DNA from: Gnetum montanum | Taxonomy: Eukaryota > Streptophyta > Gnetopsida > Gnetales > Gnetaceae | Assembly (NCBI GenBank): GCA_015680685.1 | Contig: MNCI01009594.1 | Location: 1,112-65,111 of the forward strand | Reading direction: 5' to 3' | Length of the DNA: 64,000 bases | Shown here: one piece after another, positions 22,472-34,659 of the stretch | Layout: the number at the start of each line of letters is the position of its first letter | Position numbering within the stretch: position 1 is the stretch's first letter | Notes under the pieces: model-generated | The model's database searches: none | Told to the model about the DNA's origin: nothing | Seen by the model: the letters and a program-made list of their open reading frames with translations, nothing else | Program-made: the position numbers and the translations under genes

Positions 22472-23297
22472 TCATGAGCGGTGAGGTACCCCTATGATCA
22501 ACCATAAAAATGAGCATTTCACGCACGATCTAGTCAAATTGCAAGGACTAAGTGCTTATGCATCCTTATGGAACAAGGATAGGTTGGTTGATCATTGTCT
22601 TTCCAAACTTACTTGTGTGTCAAAAAAGTATGATTAAGTTAGGCTTGATGGATATGATTTTTATATCTTTTATGTTTTTTATGTCCTGTGCTAATAAGGG
22701 AGAAGAGAGAGATTACTAAGTGACTAATTTAACTTAACTAGTGATTAACTAGGCTTTAATTAATCCTAACACTAGTATTCATTCTCACTTGTCATACACA
22801 TCCTGAACTAGTGCAACACTACTGGGATTAGCAAACACAAATTTTTACTGGATTACCAAGTGTTATATACATGCTCGAAGTGATTGTACTATGTGTGCTT
22901 ACTTAGGAGAGTTGTAGGATGAAAGAGAATCATTAATTAACTAAGAAAGCATATAATAACATCAATTAACACTAATTAATCTATTTTGGATGCTGCAAGG
23001 TTTATTATAAAGTTCATCTTTATTGCTATACACAAGGTGTGCTTAGGCACACAATGCTCGAATAAAGATCTGTTCACTTGATGACTCTTATAATAGGCAC
23101 ACAGAAATAATTCTAACTCTGGAGGGGAGAAAAGGCAAGAGTTTGGCTAAGGGACTAACTATCTAATTACAAAACCAAGTCTGCCTGCCTCTTATTTATA
23201 GGTAAGAAGGTAGGTCTTGATATTAGGTATTCAACATCACATGGTAGGCCTTGATATTGCAAATGTGATATCAGAGATTCCATATCATAGTTCATCA
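22472..23297 (-). repeat. 3' LTR of B
   Basis: It runs in plus coordinates from TCATGAGCGGTGAGGTACCCC (TG changed to TC) to GTTCATCA. It is the reverse complement of the A LTR type. A minus-strand TATA box, TATAAATAAG, lies at 23191-23200. GATATC/GATATT words are at 23217-23290. Confidence 0.88.
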
Positions 23298-25270
23298 TAC
23301 CCCCATGACTAAATGAAAACTCATCCTCAAGTTCCTTACAAAATATTTAGAAGGTATGGGATTATTGACTAATTGACAACTAACAGTGGAATGGGATGAC
23401 AGACTCAACATGCTCAGTGAATGGATCAATTAGCATATTACAACATTAGTGTTCATAACTATTGTAGTGAAAAATTGTACATAAATGATATCCAAGCCTT
23501 TATTTGGATGCTTGAAGAGAAAGAGGGAGAGAGAAAGAATATGAAGCATGTTGCTGCCAATGCTGAGATTGCACCTTCCATTGCTAATCCATTGGCACAC
23601 CACCAAACTTTCTCCTTTCATAAAATATTTAGTTCTAGTCCATCCTGAGTACTTCCTCCAAGCCCGGTCCATTATTTGTATGATTGTCATTTGCACACAC
23701 AACATAGTGACAAATGAGCAAGGATAGATAACCCACAATGCAATTGACACCTTGCCTCGATATGAAGCACATTGGTTGAATTGTGGTTATGGCAGAGATT
23801 GGTTCGAAGATTTATCACTAGTAACAACCCAAGGTGTAGGGATTAGGTAAATAGTAGAATGGAAAAAATTGAAAAATTTGTGCTAGGGCCCCCATGACTA
23901 AGAGTGAACCTCTGGTAGCAATAAGAAGAAAAAATATGAGAAACAAGAAAGATGGGGAAAATAACAATGGCAACACCAATAAAATGGATGTCATGGATGG
24001 GGATGAAAAAAGAAATGCTTGATTGGAAAAAATATCTAAGGAAAAGAAATTAACAATTGCATCGAAAAGGAATGTTAGTGGTTCCTCCCCAAAGCAGGCT
24101 CATGCCTTTTATGCCTTGACAAACTCACAAACCAAAAGGTTCGTAGGCTCTAGCAAGAGTTAAAGACTTACCAACAAGAATTCACCAAAGGAAAATAGTG
24201 CATCAATCCTAGAGACAAACTAATGATAAAATTGTTAATGAGGTGGAAAATGGGAAGAAATATGGAGAGGAGACAATGGAATGGAATCCCAAGAAGAAGG
24301 TTGTGTAAAGTCCCTTGTGTATTGCATGGTTAATATGACTAAGTAGAACTCATTCAAAATCTGGACTCAAACCAACCACATCCAGTGACCTCACATCAAC
24401 ACACTTGAGCAATCCATCCACTTGAAGTAACAAGAATGCTTCCATAAAGAGTGACCACCATCCCAAGGAGAGCAAGATGGAGAAGAAGGAAGCAAGAAAG
24501 GGCCTTAGTTAGAGGGAATACATATTTCTTTATTATATCTAAGGGGTATGGTTGAATTCTCACTTTTCTCTCTATTTTTTTTCTTTATTTATTTTTTTCA
24601 TCAAAACCACACCATGCAAAGACTTATTTTCATTCACTCAACTTCCTGATTTTTGAACAATGTCAAAATGGTAGAAAATCCAAGAAAAAACATCCAAGCA
24701 CCCAAGAGAATGGTCAGCACAAATGCATCAATTCCCCTTGAAGTTACAGCCTTCTCATCCTTTGAGTCTTTCCTTGTTTTGAAAAATATCCACCCACCAA
24801 TTTATTAACAAGTTTACTTAATAAAAAGGAACTATATAGTTCCAAGCCAAATGAGACCATATAGTTGTATGGATGAGGGGACGACATGGACTCATTGCCT
24901 ATTTTACCAAAAGAACCATACCTTAATATCAGCATCATAATTCAAAGGAAAAAACCAAACATTAGCAATCAATATGATATAATTCAATCCACCTTCATGA
25001 GCACTTATTAGATGACGAATAAATCTAAATCAAGTAAGTAAAGAAATAGTAAAAATATGAATGATGGTATAAAACAAAAATAAGAAAAGATGGAAAAATG
25101 TGTAAAACAAATTCAAAAAGAACTAAGGGCCTAGAATGGTTGGCATAGGTGGCTATCCTCCCCATGACTAAGTTGGAAGGAGGAGATCTGAAATAGTAAG
25201 CAAAGTTTCCCACTAATAGAGGTAGCATGTGTACTAGCTATCCTAAGCTCATGGAAAGGTTTGGTTTGTT
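23298..25270 (-). other. Non-coding 3' internal region of B, with PPT
   Basis: The PPT (GTCATGGGGGTA on the minus strand, 23298-23309) adjoins the 3' LTR. The rest, about 2 kb downstream of integrase, has no convincing long frame. E has a similar ORF-free stretch of 2 kb at 52960-54960, whereas A carries its accessory ORF in this position. Confidence 0.6.
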
Positions 25271-28200
25271 GCACATTGACCAATAGCTTCTTGTACAGGC
25301 TCTTAGATTTCTATATTATCATGGCCCTTAAAGGAAAGGTTGCATAAATAATATAGGGTCCTTCCCATAGTGTTTGAAATTTAGTATGTTGTGGCACATG
25401 TGTGGGATTCCAGTAGAGAACCTCATCTCTCGGTTGATATTTAAATTTTTTAATCCTTAGGTCATGACATTGTTTATTGAATGCCTTGTGCAATTTGTTA
25501 GATGACAAGGTAGCTAGTCAATTTTCATCTAGCAAGTTAAGGATTACTAATTGTTGTTTTTGTGCTAGATCAAGGTCAAAGTTGAGGTCACATGTCGTGG
25601 ATAGTGTATAGAGCTTAGTATGAATGGGAAGCATTGGTAATTTACCATACACTAACTCATAGTGAGAGTATCTTGTAGGGAGTTTCCATGTGGAGTAGTA
25701 TGCCTAAAAAGCATTATTTAGTTTAGTGTTCCAGTGTCACCTAAACCTGCTAATAGTTCTTGTCAATATTTTTGTGATCTCCCTATTGGTGACTTTAGCT
25801 TGACCATTTGCTTGGGGGTGGTATGGTGTTGTTAGTTTGTGTTCAAACCCTAAGCATTGCATTAATTTCCAAAAAGTTGCACTTGTGAAGTGGGTACCAT
25901 TGTCTGAAATAACTGCACGAGGCACACCAAACCTATTTATGATTTGTTGTTGAACAAATTATGTAGCTGTAGATGATGTACAATCCTTAACAATGGCTAC
26001 TTCTACCCATTTAGTTAGGTAATCAACAACAACAATAATATAAGCTTTTCAATTGAACATTGGTGTAATTGGCCCCATAAAATCAATTCCCCAAATGTCA
26101 AAGGGTTCTAATGATTGGATCCATTCATGTAGACTCTTCATTCTAGTAGTCATTACCCCATCATATTGACAATGCTCATAATATTGGATGAATTGATGGG
26201 TATCCCAAAACAATGTAGGCCAATAATATCCTACAAGCAAGATCTTGATGGTTGTTTGTTTCCCAGTGTAATGAACCTGACAAGGACCCTCATGAGCATC
26301 TTCGAGAACCCATAGTTGATCTATATCAGGAACACACCATTGAACCAAGCCATCAAGACACACTTTGTAATGTTTTCCATTGATTTCCATAAAGTACTTG
26401 GCTTAGTGTAGAAACTATTATTTCTTCTGAATGTTTAACTCTTGTGGTATTTGTTTGGTGAGGAGGTAGGTAAGAATGCTACTGTACCAATTTGTCTCCA
26501 TGGGTGATTGATTATTTACTACACTAACAAAGAGGAATTCATCTCAGAAATAATTAGAAATTGGATACTCATCCTCTTTGATATTCCATCGCAACTAAGA
26601 TAAATGATTAGCGACTATGTTCTTGGTGCCTTTACAATCGATCATTGTAAGATCGAACTCTTGTAAGATTACAAGCCATCGTATGATATGAGGGCTTACC
26701 ATTCACTTATTCATGAGGAGCTAGATTGCACTATGATTTTTATGTATATATACTTTATATCCCAATACATAGCGTCTAAACTTTTTTAGTGAAAACACTA
26801 CAACCATTAATTATTTCTCTATGGTAGTGTAGTTAAGTTATGCACCAACAATACTTCTACTTGCAAAGGGGATGTAATAAAGATGCTTCTGGTCATCTAA
26901 CTATGTAAGTATAGCTCCTAAGGCATAGTTAGACATGTCAGTCATGATATGGAATGATTTGGACCAGTCAAGAGCTTGTAGAATGGGTGTTTATACTAGC
27001 TTTTGCTTTAGAAGTTGGAAAGCTAGTTTGCATTCCCTAGCCCATTCAAAAGGTATGTTCCTTTTTTAATTCAACCAATGGTTTGGCAACATTTGAAAAG
27101 TTCTCAATAAATCTCTTATAGTAGCCAGTGTGTCCAAGGAATGACCTAATGTATTTGATAGTTTCTAGTTAATAGGTAATTCCTTGGATAACTTTGATTT
27201 TCTCAGGGTCTACCTCTATCCCTATGTGTGAGATTTTGTGCCCTAGTACTACACCTTCTTGGACCATCAAATGGCTTTCTTGCCAGTTGAGCCTCAAACT
27301 AGTTTCTACACATCTTTTTAAAAATTTCTCTAACTAGTTCAAGGCTTGATCAAAGTTTGCTCCATAAATGGAGAAGTCATCCATAAATACCTCCATGCCA
27401 TTTCTTATCTGGTATAGGAATATGCTTAGAAGTAGTCATTGAAATGTTGGAGGGGCATTACACAAGCCAAACGACATCTTCTAGTGAATGTAGTCTTGGC
27501 TTGGTCTTCTAGGGCTATTTGTATTTGGTTATATCCACTATATCCATCTAGAAAACTATACTAGCCATGCCCTGCAATGGTGTCTAAGACATGGTCATGA
27601 ATGTCAACAGAAAGTGATCCTTAAATGTTGCCATATTTAGTAGCCTAAAATCTATGCACACCTTCCATTTGACTCCATTTTTATTCACAATAACTAAGGG
27701 GCTAACCCATTCACTATCAGCAATGGGGTATATGAACCTAGCCTTGAGAAGTTGTTCAATTTCTTTCTTGACTACTTGCTTTAGCTTTTGGTTCAAACAT
27801 CTCTATGGTTGTCTTTGAGGTTTCATGGAGAGGTTGATGTAAATCCTTTGTTGGCATATCCTAGGATCTATTCCAGTTAATTTAGGATATAACTAAGCGA
27901 TGTCTTTTGACCATTTATTTATTACCTTCAACAGTCTCTCTTTCTATTGTGGAGCAAGCTTAGCGTTAATAATTTCCAGTTTTCCAATATTAAGGAATGT
28001 GTATTCCATATTGGTGGGTAATGGTTTTAGATCAAAGGGCTCCTACTTAAATTTCTTAGGGATTTCCAACTTCCCCCAGTTGATATTTTTGAGGTTAAGA
28101 CTTAGAAGTTGGTGGTGGACTTGATATAATGCGTTTATGTTGTCGATGTAAGTGAAAGTCAAATCCTTAGTTGATTCCATGCATATGATTGAACTATTTT

Positions 28201-28970
28201 CTTGACCAGCTATTAGCCACTAGGTGCCTTCCTGCCATGTGGCTACTGCATATAAGCATATTTGTATGTTGATCACTTGTGCACACTGATTGCATGCATG
28301 CAATGTTAAACTTTGCATAACCCATGACCTCTGCATACAATTACACCCTATGTCACTGTATGTGATGCATAGAACTTTCCTCTTCTTGATCTTTCCGAAT
28401 GTGTTTTTCTTTAATATGTCTAGGGAAAGATCACGGATTCCTAAGTGTGCATCCACTGTGCTTAACCATGCTCTTTCCATTATGATTGGGATGCCCCCTT
28501 TACTGTTGTTCACCTAAATCACTAGGAAATTAGCTAGGTACAACCACCCACAAATAGTGGTAAAAATGTCCTCCACTAGTCCCAATGGGATAGTGATGGA
28601 TTTGTTAGCCAATTCGAAATGAATGTTGCTCTTTTTCAATGGAGGCAAGTTCCAGGACTTGTACATTTCTTGAGAAATTAAGTTGGCACTAAAACCTGAA
28701 TCTAAAAGAGCCTTGCATAATTCATTTCCAATAATTTGTAAGTATACCAGAGGATTCCTAGGATCAGAGAATTTCCTAGAAAGATGGCCATCTTTGATCC
28801 AATTGGTGATGGCATGTGTTAGCATGACCATATATGGTGACTGTGGTGATTGGGTTGTACAAGGCTCTAATGTTTTAATTGATATTGAGGCATCTAAGGA
28901 ATTAACCACTTGTGATTTCAAGGGCTTGGTTGGATTGTTGATTCTAAAGAAAGGTCTTTTCTTCATGTGA
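25270..28970 (-). pseudogene. pol: pol of B: protease, RT, RNase H, integrase
   Basis: Read on the minus strand. Protease lies at about 28970-28240 (KALLDSGFSANLIS with the DSG active site at about 28690; then PIIMERAWLST). RT lies at 27800-27000 (KEIEQLLKARFIYPI, WVSPLVIVNKNG, FMDDFSIYG with catalytic FMDD near 27375-27387). The end of RNase H is at about 26590-26640 (IDCKGTKNIVANHLS). Integrase lies at 26390-25310: PFDIWGIDFMGPI (first D), ISDNGTHF (second D, near 25910), YHPQANGQAKVTNREI (E changed to K next to the usual position) and the C-terminal WEGPYII module. Several in-frame stops and frameshifts are present. The order PR-RT-RH-IN is that of Ty3/gypsy. Confidence 0.87.
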
Positions 28971-29449
28971 TTGTTGAAAGTAATAGTAGGTTTAGAGTTA
29001 ACAGCCCTTGTGGCGTTACATTGCTACGACTGGGTAAGGATACTATTGCCTTAGTGGTGGCATTCCCAATGATTATGGGTATTATCACTATTGATATTGC
29101 TCAATTGGTTATGATGGAATTCCACTGGGATAATATGTTAAGGGTTGGTGGAACTGTCTTGGGTTACCTTGAGGATAAGCTAACCTTCAGGGTGCTTTCC
29201 CTTTATTGAATCATGGGTTGAGTGCATATATGTCAAACTCTTGTAAATGTGAGATTACAGGGCAACATCCCTTATGATGTTCATATTGACATATCTCACA
29301 TCCACTATCATTGTCTAATTCCAACTCCACAACCTCCTCAACGATAGCAACTTTGCCCTTACCATTGCTACATTTATGTTCAACTTCTCTCTTTTTTCTT
29401 TTCTTGCAATCACTACCTTGCTCTCTAAACTCCTCTACTATTTTAAGAA

Positions 29450-31150
29450 AAAATTAAAATCTATTGTCTAGGGAATCCCACATTTGGTCTGCCTTTGCTG
29501 ACACTTTGATGTCATCTTTTGGATAGGCAAATTTTTCCTATTCACCATCTCTTCGAGTGGTGACTCTTCTTCATCCTTACAAAATCTTACTCCCCTTCTC
29601 TAGAGGGAAAGATCTCAGTTATACTCTTTCACACTTTCTCTCTTCTGTAGCTCACCTTCTTCCTTAGCAACTTGCTCCAATAGTCGTTGAATTTGATGGA
29701 ACCTAAGCTCAAATGGTCTTCCTTGGGCATAAGTCCCAAGGGTTGTTCTCATTTCATGCATAAGCCCCCCTATGAGATGGCATAGTTGATCCCTTTGCAA
29801 ATAACCATGGCTAGGACAATGATGTAGCAGTGCATAGTACTAGCCCATGGTAGCATCAAAGGATTCATGTTCTCCTTTTTTCCATCCTTGGATTTGCTTT
29901 CACAAGTTAGACACTCAGGAGTATGTTTGGTACTTGCTGTTGAATAGTTCTAACATAGTACTCCACCTATGAATAGATTCCAGTTCTAAGGACTAGTACA
30001 AACTTTTCACTGCTTTAACTAGTGTCCATGGGAACAACTTAAGTTTTTTCCATTCATTCTCTATGTTTTGTAAGGTACACACATGATGGAATTCTTGTAA
30101 GTGATTCTGAGGATCAACATTGTATCCCCCTTCAAATTATGGGATATTGTTCATATCTAATCTCTTGATCCTACTATCTTTCTGGTGCCTTGTTGGAATT
30201 CTAATAGCCTTAGTTATGTCTAGCATGCTTTGAGTAGTGAGTAGGGGTTCATTGTGATCGTCTCTTCCATGGCATCTATGATGCCTACGTTGTTTCCTAC
30301 TCTCCCTTCTTCTATGTTTTGATTCTCTAGAGTGCCCTCGTTCCCTTTCTTGGCTATTTCATTTATGAATTCCAATTTTCCTACCTTTATCCCCATGGTA
30401 TTTTTCTTTATGAATGCATCTAGATATTGAAGCAAAGGGTGAAGGACATGATGAAGCTGAAGAAGAAGAAGAAATATTATCATGATAGTGTTTTCCACCT
30501 TCTCTTCAACGGTCACAGCCTCGATCCTAATTGCAATCAGAATGTCCACCTTTATCATGTGTCCATGTCTCATTTTTTGGACCCTTTATGCCCATGGGTA
30601 TCAGAAATTGGATTATGAATAGTGAAATGAAGGTCCTAATACATAACCCCTTGGCCAATGTCAAAGGGAGGAACATCATTGTGTGGACGACTACCTGAGG
30701 TAGGTTCACCATCCTCATGTTTTCTTAAGATGTGTGGGACATCTTGGGACCACCTACCCTTCAAAGACTTATGATGCCTATCTTGTTGCAAGTCCCTTTG
30801 ACATTGTGCCTCTATGGAATAGTATTCTCTCAAGTCATGGTCACGCACAACGTATTCTACATGTAAGTGTGGCATGCCAATTCGTGTGAAAGCACGAAGA
30901 AGCATGCTTGGGATTAAAAAATCGGGAGGTAACACTATGTTACCTTCTAAGTATCACCAATGTAAGTGTTCATATTGATGAAGGATAAAGATGCAGTTTG
31001 GTATATACTCATCAAGATTAATATATACCACTCGAACTTGTTGAGGGACTGGTGGATCAACATCATGTGTATTACACCATCGATTGTTTCCTGTTTCAAA
31101 CCTAGGCATACTTGTCTATTTAGTGTGCAATGTATTGTTATTTATTATTT
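29450..31150 (-). pseudogene. gag: gag of B
   Basis: The N-terminal part at 30935-30636 reads RAFTRIGMPHLHVEYVV and DHDLREYYSIEAQCQRD, with weaker similarity continuing to about 31100. The capsid-like core is at 30180-29620 (KKLKLFPWTLVKAV, LELFNSKYQTYS, LIGGLMHEMRTTLGTYAQGR, IQRLLEQVAKEEGELQKRES). The same blocks occur in E (from about 34660) and, in the core, in A. Stops and frameshifts break it. Gag supplies the particle shell. Confidence 0.75.
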
Positions 31151-31226
31151 TCTCAACCAACCCTAAGGGATCGATCCAACAATGTGAATGATTTCCTAAG
31201 CTCTAATTAGTGCACAAACATCTATG

Positions 31227-31244
31227 TCCTCAGTGATAGCACCA
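31227..31244 (-). promoter_or_regulatory. tRNA-Asp-type primer binding site of B
   Basis: The minus strand reads TGGTGCTATCACTGAGGA, 1 bp from the 5' LTR. It differs from TGGCGCCGTTGCCGGGGA at seven positions, six of them C-to-T or G-to-A. Confidence 0.7.
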
Positions 31245-31245
31245 A

Positions 31246-32085
31246 TGATGAGTAGCGAGGTACCCCTATGCTCAACCATATGAATACAAGCGTTTCATGC
31301 ATGATTTAGTCGAATTCCAAGGACTAAGTGCTTATGTGCCCTTGTAGAACAAGGATGGTTTGGTAGATCATTATCTTCCCAAACTTACTTATATGTCATG
31401 ATTGTATGGTTAAGTAAGCTTGAGGCATATGATTTTATATCTTTTATGTTTCTTATGTCCTGTTCTAATAAGAGAGGAAAGGGAGATAACTAAGTGACTA
31501 ATTTAACTTAACTACTGATTAACTAGGATTTAATTAATCCTAGCACTAGTATTCGTTCTCACTTGCTGTACACATCTTAAACTAGTGCAACACTACTGGG
31601 ATTACCAAACACTAATCGTTACTAGTTTACCAAGTGTTACACGCATGATCGAAGTGATCGTACTAAGTGTATTTACTTAGGAGAGTTTTAGGGTGAAAGA
31701 GAATCATTAATTAACTAAGAAATCATTTAATAACATCAATTAACACTAATTAATCTATTATGGATGCTATAAGGTTTATCATAAAGTTTTTCTTTATTGC
31801 CATATACAAGGTGTGTTTAGGTACACAATGCTTAAATAAAGATCCATTCACTTGATGACTCCTACTGTAAGCACATAGAAATAATTCTACCTCTGGTAGT
31901 GAGAAAAGGCAAGAGTTTGACTAAGGGACTAACGATCTAATACAAAACCAAAGTGTGCCTACCTCTTATTTATAGGCAATGAGGTAGGTCCCAATATTGG
32001 TTATCTGACATTGCATGGTAGGCTTTGATATCGTGCACTTGATATCGCGGATGCTATATTGCAGCCCTAATATCGTGGTTCATCA
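31246..32085 (-). repeat. 5' LTR of B
   Basis: In plus coordinates it runs TGATGAGTAGCGAGGTACCCC to CGTGGTTCATCA. It aligns with 22472-23297. A minus-strand TATA box (CTATAAATAAGAGG) is at 31963-31975, and GATATC words lie at 32002-32076. Confidence 0.9.
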
Positions 32086-32090
32086 CCGTG

Positions 32091-32845
32091 TGAGCCTATA
32101 AATACAAAATAGGGCACACTATAAAGAAGGAAGTTTTGCAGTAAGTTTCAAGAGTCAGTTTAGTGTTAGAGTAGAGTCTTTTTTTCAATTTTTCCTCTCA
32201 ACCCTTTTTCCCTAGTGCATGCCTGTAGTGTGATGATTGTAATTGTACAACACCTTTATTCAAGTGTGATGTGCTTGGACACACACATAACTAGAAATAA
32301 AGATCAAGATTATTTCATCATTGCAGCATTCACTTAGTTTAATTATTTAATTATTTTTCGTATTTATTACTTTCGTAATTAATAGCTCTTCACCCTAAAC
32401 TCCTTAAATGTAGAATGAGTATGACTTAATCACAAGCATTCAAGTGTGACTACTTGATATTCCACTAGTGTACCTAGGCCATGCGCTTGGTAATCCTAGT
32501 AGTAGTCATGTACAAGGTCCAAGATATGTACAAATGATTAAGGGACAGATGCTCATCACACTTAGGCTAGCTTAGACTCTCTCTCCCTTTTCCTCCTAGC
32601 TTAATTATAGTTATTTTCCATTACCTCCAGGTGTAGCACTAGGTTAGAAACCACATCATACACCTCACTCTGGGCTAAACCATACATGACAAAGCAAATA
32701 CTAATCTAGGTGGGAATACAGTGAACTTTGATAAATGAGTAACTATCTAGATACCACAACTAGCCTGTCTACAGAGTTTGACCGGATCGTGCATGAAATG
32801 CTCATATTCATATGGTTGAGTGCAGGGGTAGCTCACCACTCTTCA
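32091..32845 (+). repeat. 3' LTR of A, right fragment
   Basis: It resumes after B with TGAGCCTATAAATACAAAATAG (TATA box 32097-32105) and runs to CACTCTTCA before the GTAGG duplication. It is nearly identical in order to 2830-3585 (for example AGTAAGTTTCAAGAGTCAG, TAGTGCATGCC). Confidence 0.9.
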
Positions 32846-32850
32846 GTAGG

Positions 32851-33570
32851 TAACCTAGGTTAGGTCATTCATGTGCTCATACTAATCCACTAATTTGAGT
32901 ACATGGGTGTGCACATAATGCATTTTTTCAAAATTAAATTTCTAATCACATAGATCAACATGAATACATAAGGTATGTGAATTTCAACATAAGATAATGT
33001 AATTCATGATCTTTACTAATCTTGATCTCTTGATATTGCAAGGAACATGAAACACAAGAGCACCATAGATAATTTCTAACACATTGCATAATAGTTAGTG
33101 ATGTTGAAGCATTCAAGTACAACATGTCTAATTATATTTTAATAATTACAATATATTCTCAAATGTTAATATGATTTGATACAATGTTTTGAGATTCTTT
33201 ACATTTTCTCTATGGTAGCATATTTTGGAACATAGATTTTTCCATTGAATTTAATATAAGCTTGTTGACATTCCCAATTCTACTAACCCAACCATATGCC
33301 ATTGATCATGGATGTAAAATTGTAGCTTTCTTGTCATGAGGTTGATAACATCATTCATTATCAATCCATTTTCTTTTGTTTCTTGATTTTAGAGAAATTA
33401 ATTCATCTCTAGTTATTTAATATTATGATTCATGTATTTTAAATATGCACCTTCCTAACCCATATAAAATATATTTTATTTTCTTCTACTAGATGAACTA
33501 ATAGAATCATTTTCTTCTTGATACCATAGAATGGATTAAGTATCTTTCTAGATCTATCTCTTTGCACACG
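32851..33570. other. Unassigned AT-rich spacer between A and E
   Basis: No domain, LTR boundary or repeat is recognisable. It ends at the AACAT target site of E and continues after E at 55815. Confidence 0.5.
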
Positions 33571-33575
33571 AACAT

Positions 33576-34439
33576 TGATAAATCATGTTTTTCATATGCT
33601 CCAATATTGGTGTGGCCACAATATCAAGTACATGATATCAAGTATGCGATATTGAGGTCCAAGATGTGATATCGTACATTCGATATTGCAGGGTTACTCC
33701 TGAGTCTATAAATATAACACCCAGGTGCACAATTGGGAATACATTTTTGGTAGTCAAGTAGAAAAACTCTTGCAATTTGTGCATTTGAAAGTTAGAATAT
33801 CTTCCAATTTTCTACAATAGGAGGTCTAAGTGTGAATGGATCTTTATTCAAGCATTGATGTACCTAAACACATCATTGTGTTAGCAATAAAGATGAACTC
33901 TTTGATTCATTCCTTGTAGCACTTAAGACTTTCTTTCTTATGCATTTATATTTTATGCAATTTATGTAAATATTATTTATGTAGTAATTAATTTTAATTA
34001 ATTAAGCAACTTATTAAGATATACAGTCATGACCCCTTCGAACATATGTGTGACACTTGGTAGCTTATAAATGACTAGCATTTGATAGCATAGCAATGTT
34101 TGCACAAGGTTTAGGATGTGTCTAGGAAGTGGGAATAGGTACTTGTGCTAGGCTAGATTAGAACATAGTTTACATACAATTTAATAACTCCTACTTTCAT
34201 TCTTGTTCTAGGAGAATAATTTGAGAAAAACACAACAAAATAAAAATCTTACACCTCAGTGATAGTTAACCATACAATCGTACTTCACAAGTGGGACTAG
34301 GAAGACAATGAATGAACAACATGCAAGCCCTATTTAGCTCTAGTATACTTAGTAATTAGAGTCTATGAAATTCAACCGGATCGCATGTGAACACCTATGA
34401 TTTGTATGGTTGGGTGTAGGGGTACCTTGCCGCTAATCA
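33576..34439 (+). repeat. 5' LTR of E
   Basis: It starts TGATAAATCATGTTTTTCATA and ends GCCGCTAATCA. GATATC/GATATT words fill 33603-33688, and the TATA box TATAAATA lies at 33707-33714. The last part (TATGGTTGGGTGTAGGGGTACC) resembles the ends of the A and B LTRs. Confidence 0.9.
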
Positions 34440-34440
34440 T

Positions 34441-34458
34441 TGGCACTATTTTTAGGGA
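34441..34458 (+). promoter_or_regulatory. tRNA-Asp-type primer binding site of E
   Basis: TGGCACTATTTTTAGGGA follows the 5' LTR by 1 bp and corresponds to TGGCGCCGTTGCCGGGGA with seven changes, six of them transitions. Confidence 0.65.
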
Positions 34459-34659
34459 CTATAGTTTTTCATGCACTATCTAAACCCAGTGAAACTTAGT
34501 AACCTCGTTGCTTGAACCCTAAGAGTTAAATCATACAAAAAAAATTATTATCATTAAATTAACTTTAACTGCATATTTCTTACAAGTTTATTAACACAAA
34601 ATTTCTTCTTCTCATTGGAGCCCATCTCCACCTAGGGTAGTTCAGGTTCCTCAACAATA

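Larger units (their letters stand above)
22472..32085 (-). mobile_element. Athila-like Ty3/gypsy element B (minus), inserted in the 3' LTR of A
   Basis: It is flanked by CCATG (22467-22471) and CCGTG (32086-32090), a 5-bp duplication with one transition. The 3' LTR is 22472-23297, PPT 23298-23308, pol 25270-28970, gag 29450-31150, primer site 31227-31244 and the 5' LTR 31246-32085. Its LTRs are of the same family as those of A but in the opposite orientation. Full domain order is kept (gag-PR-RT-RH-IN), so it descends from an autonomous element; stops and frameshifts now break every domain. Confidence 0.9.
2712..32845 (+). mobile_element. Athila-like Ty3/gypsy element A (outermost, split by C and B)
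   Basis: The element is bounded by a perfect 5-bp target-site duplication, GTAGG (2707-2711 and 32846-32850). Its parts are the 5' LTR 2712-3585, primer binding site 3587-3604, gag 3719-6290, an accessory ORF 19661-21970, a PPT just before 22394, and a 3' LTR in two pieces (22394-22471 and 32091-32845). Element C is inserted at 6675-17849 and element B at 22472-32085. No protease, RT or integrase is readable in the remaining 7.6 kb of internal sequence, so pol was lost or never present. The tRNA-Asp-type primer site and the gag resemble Athila-lineage elements; this lineage call is inference. Confidence 0.85.
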
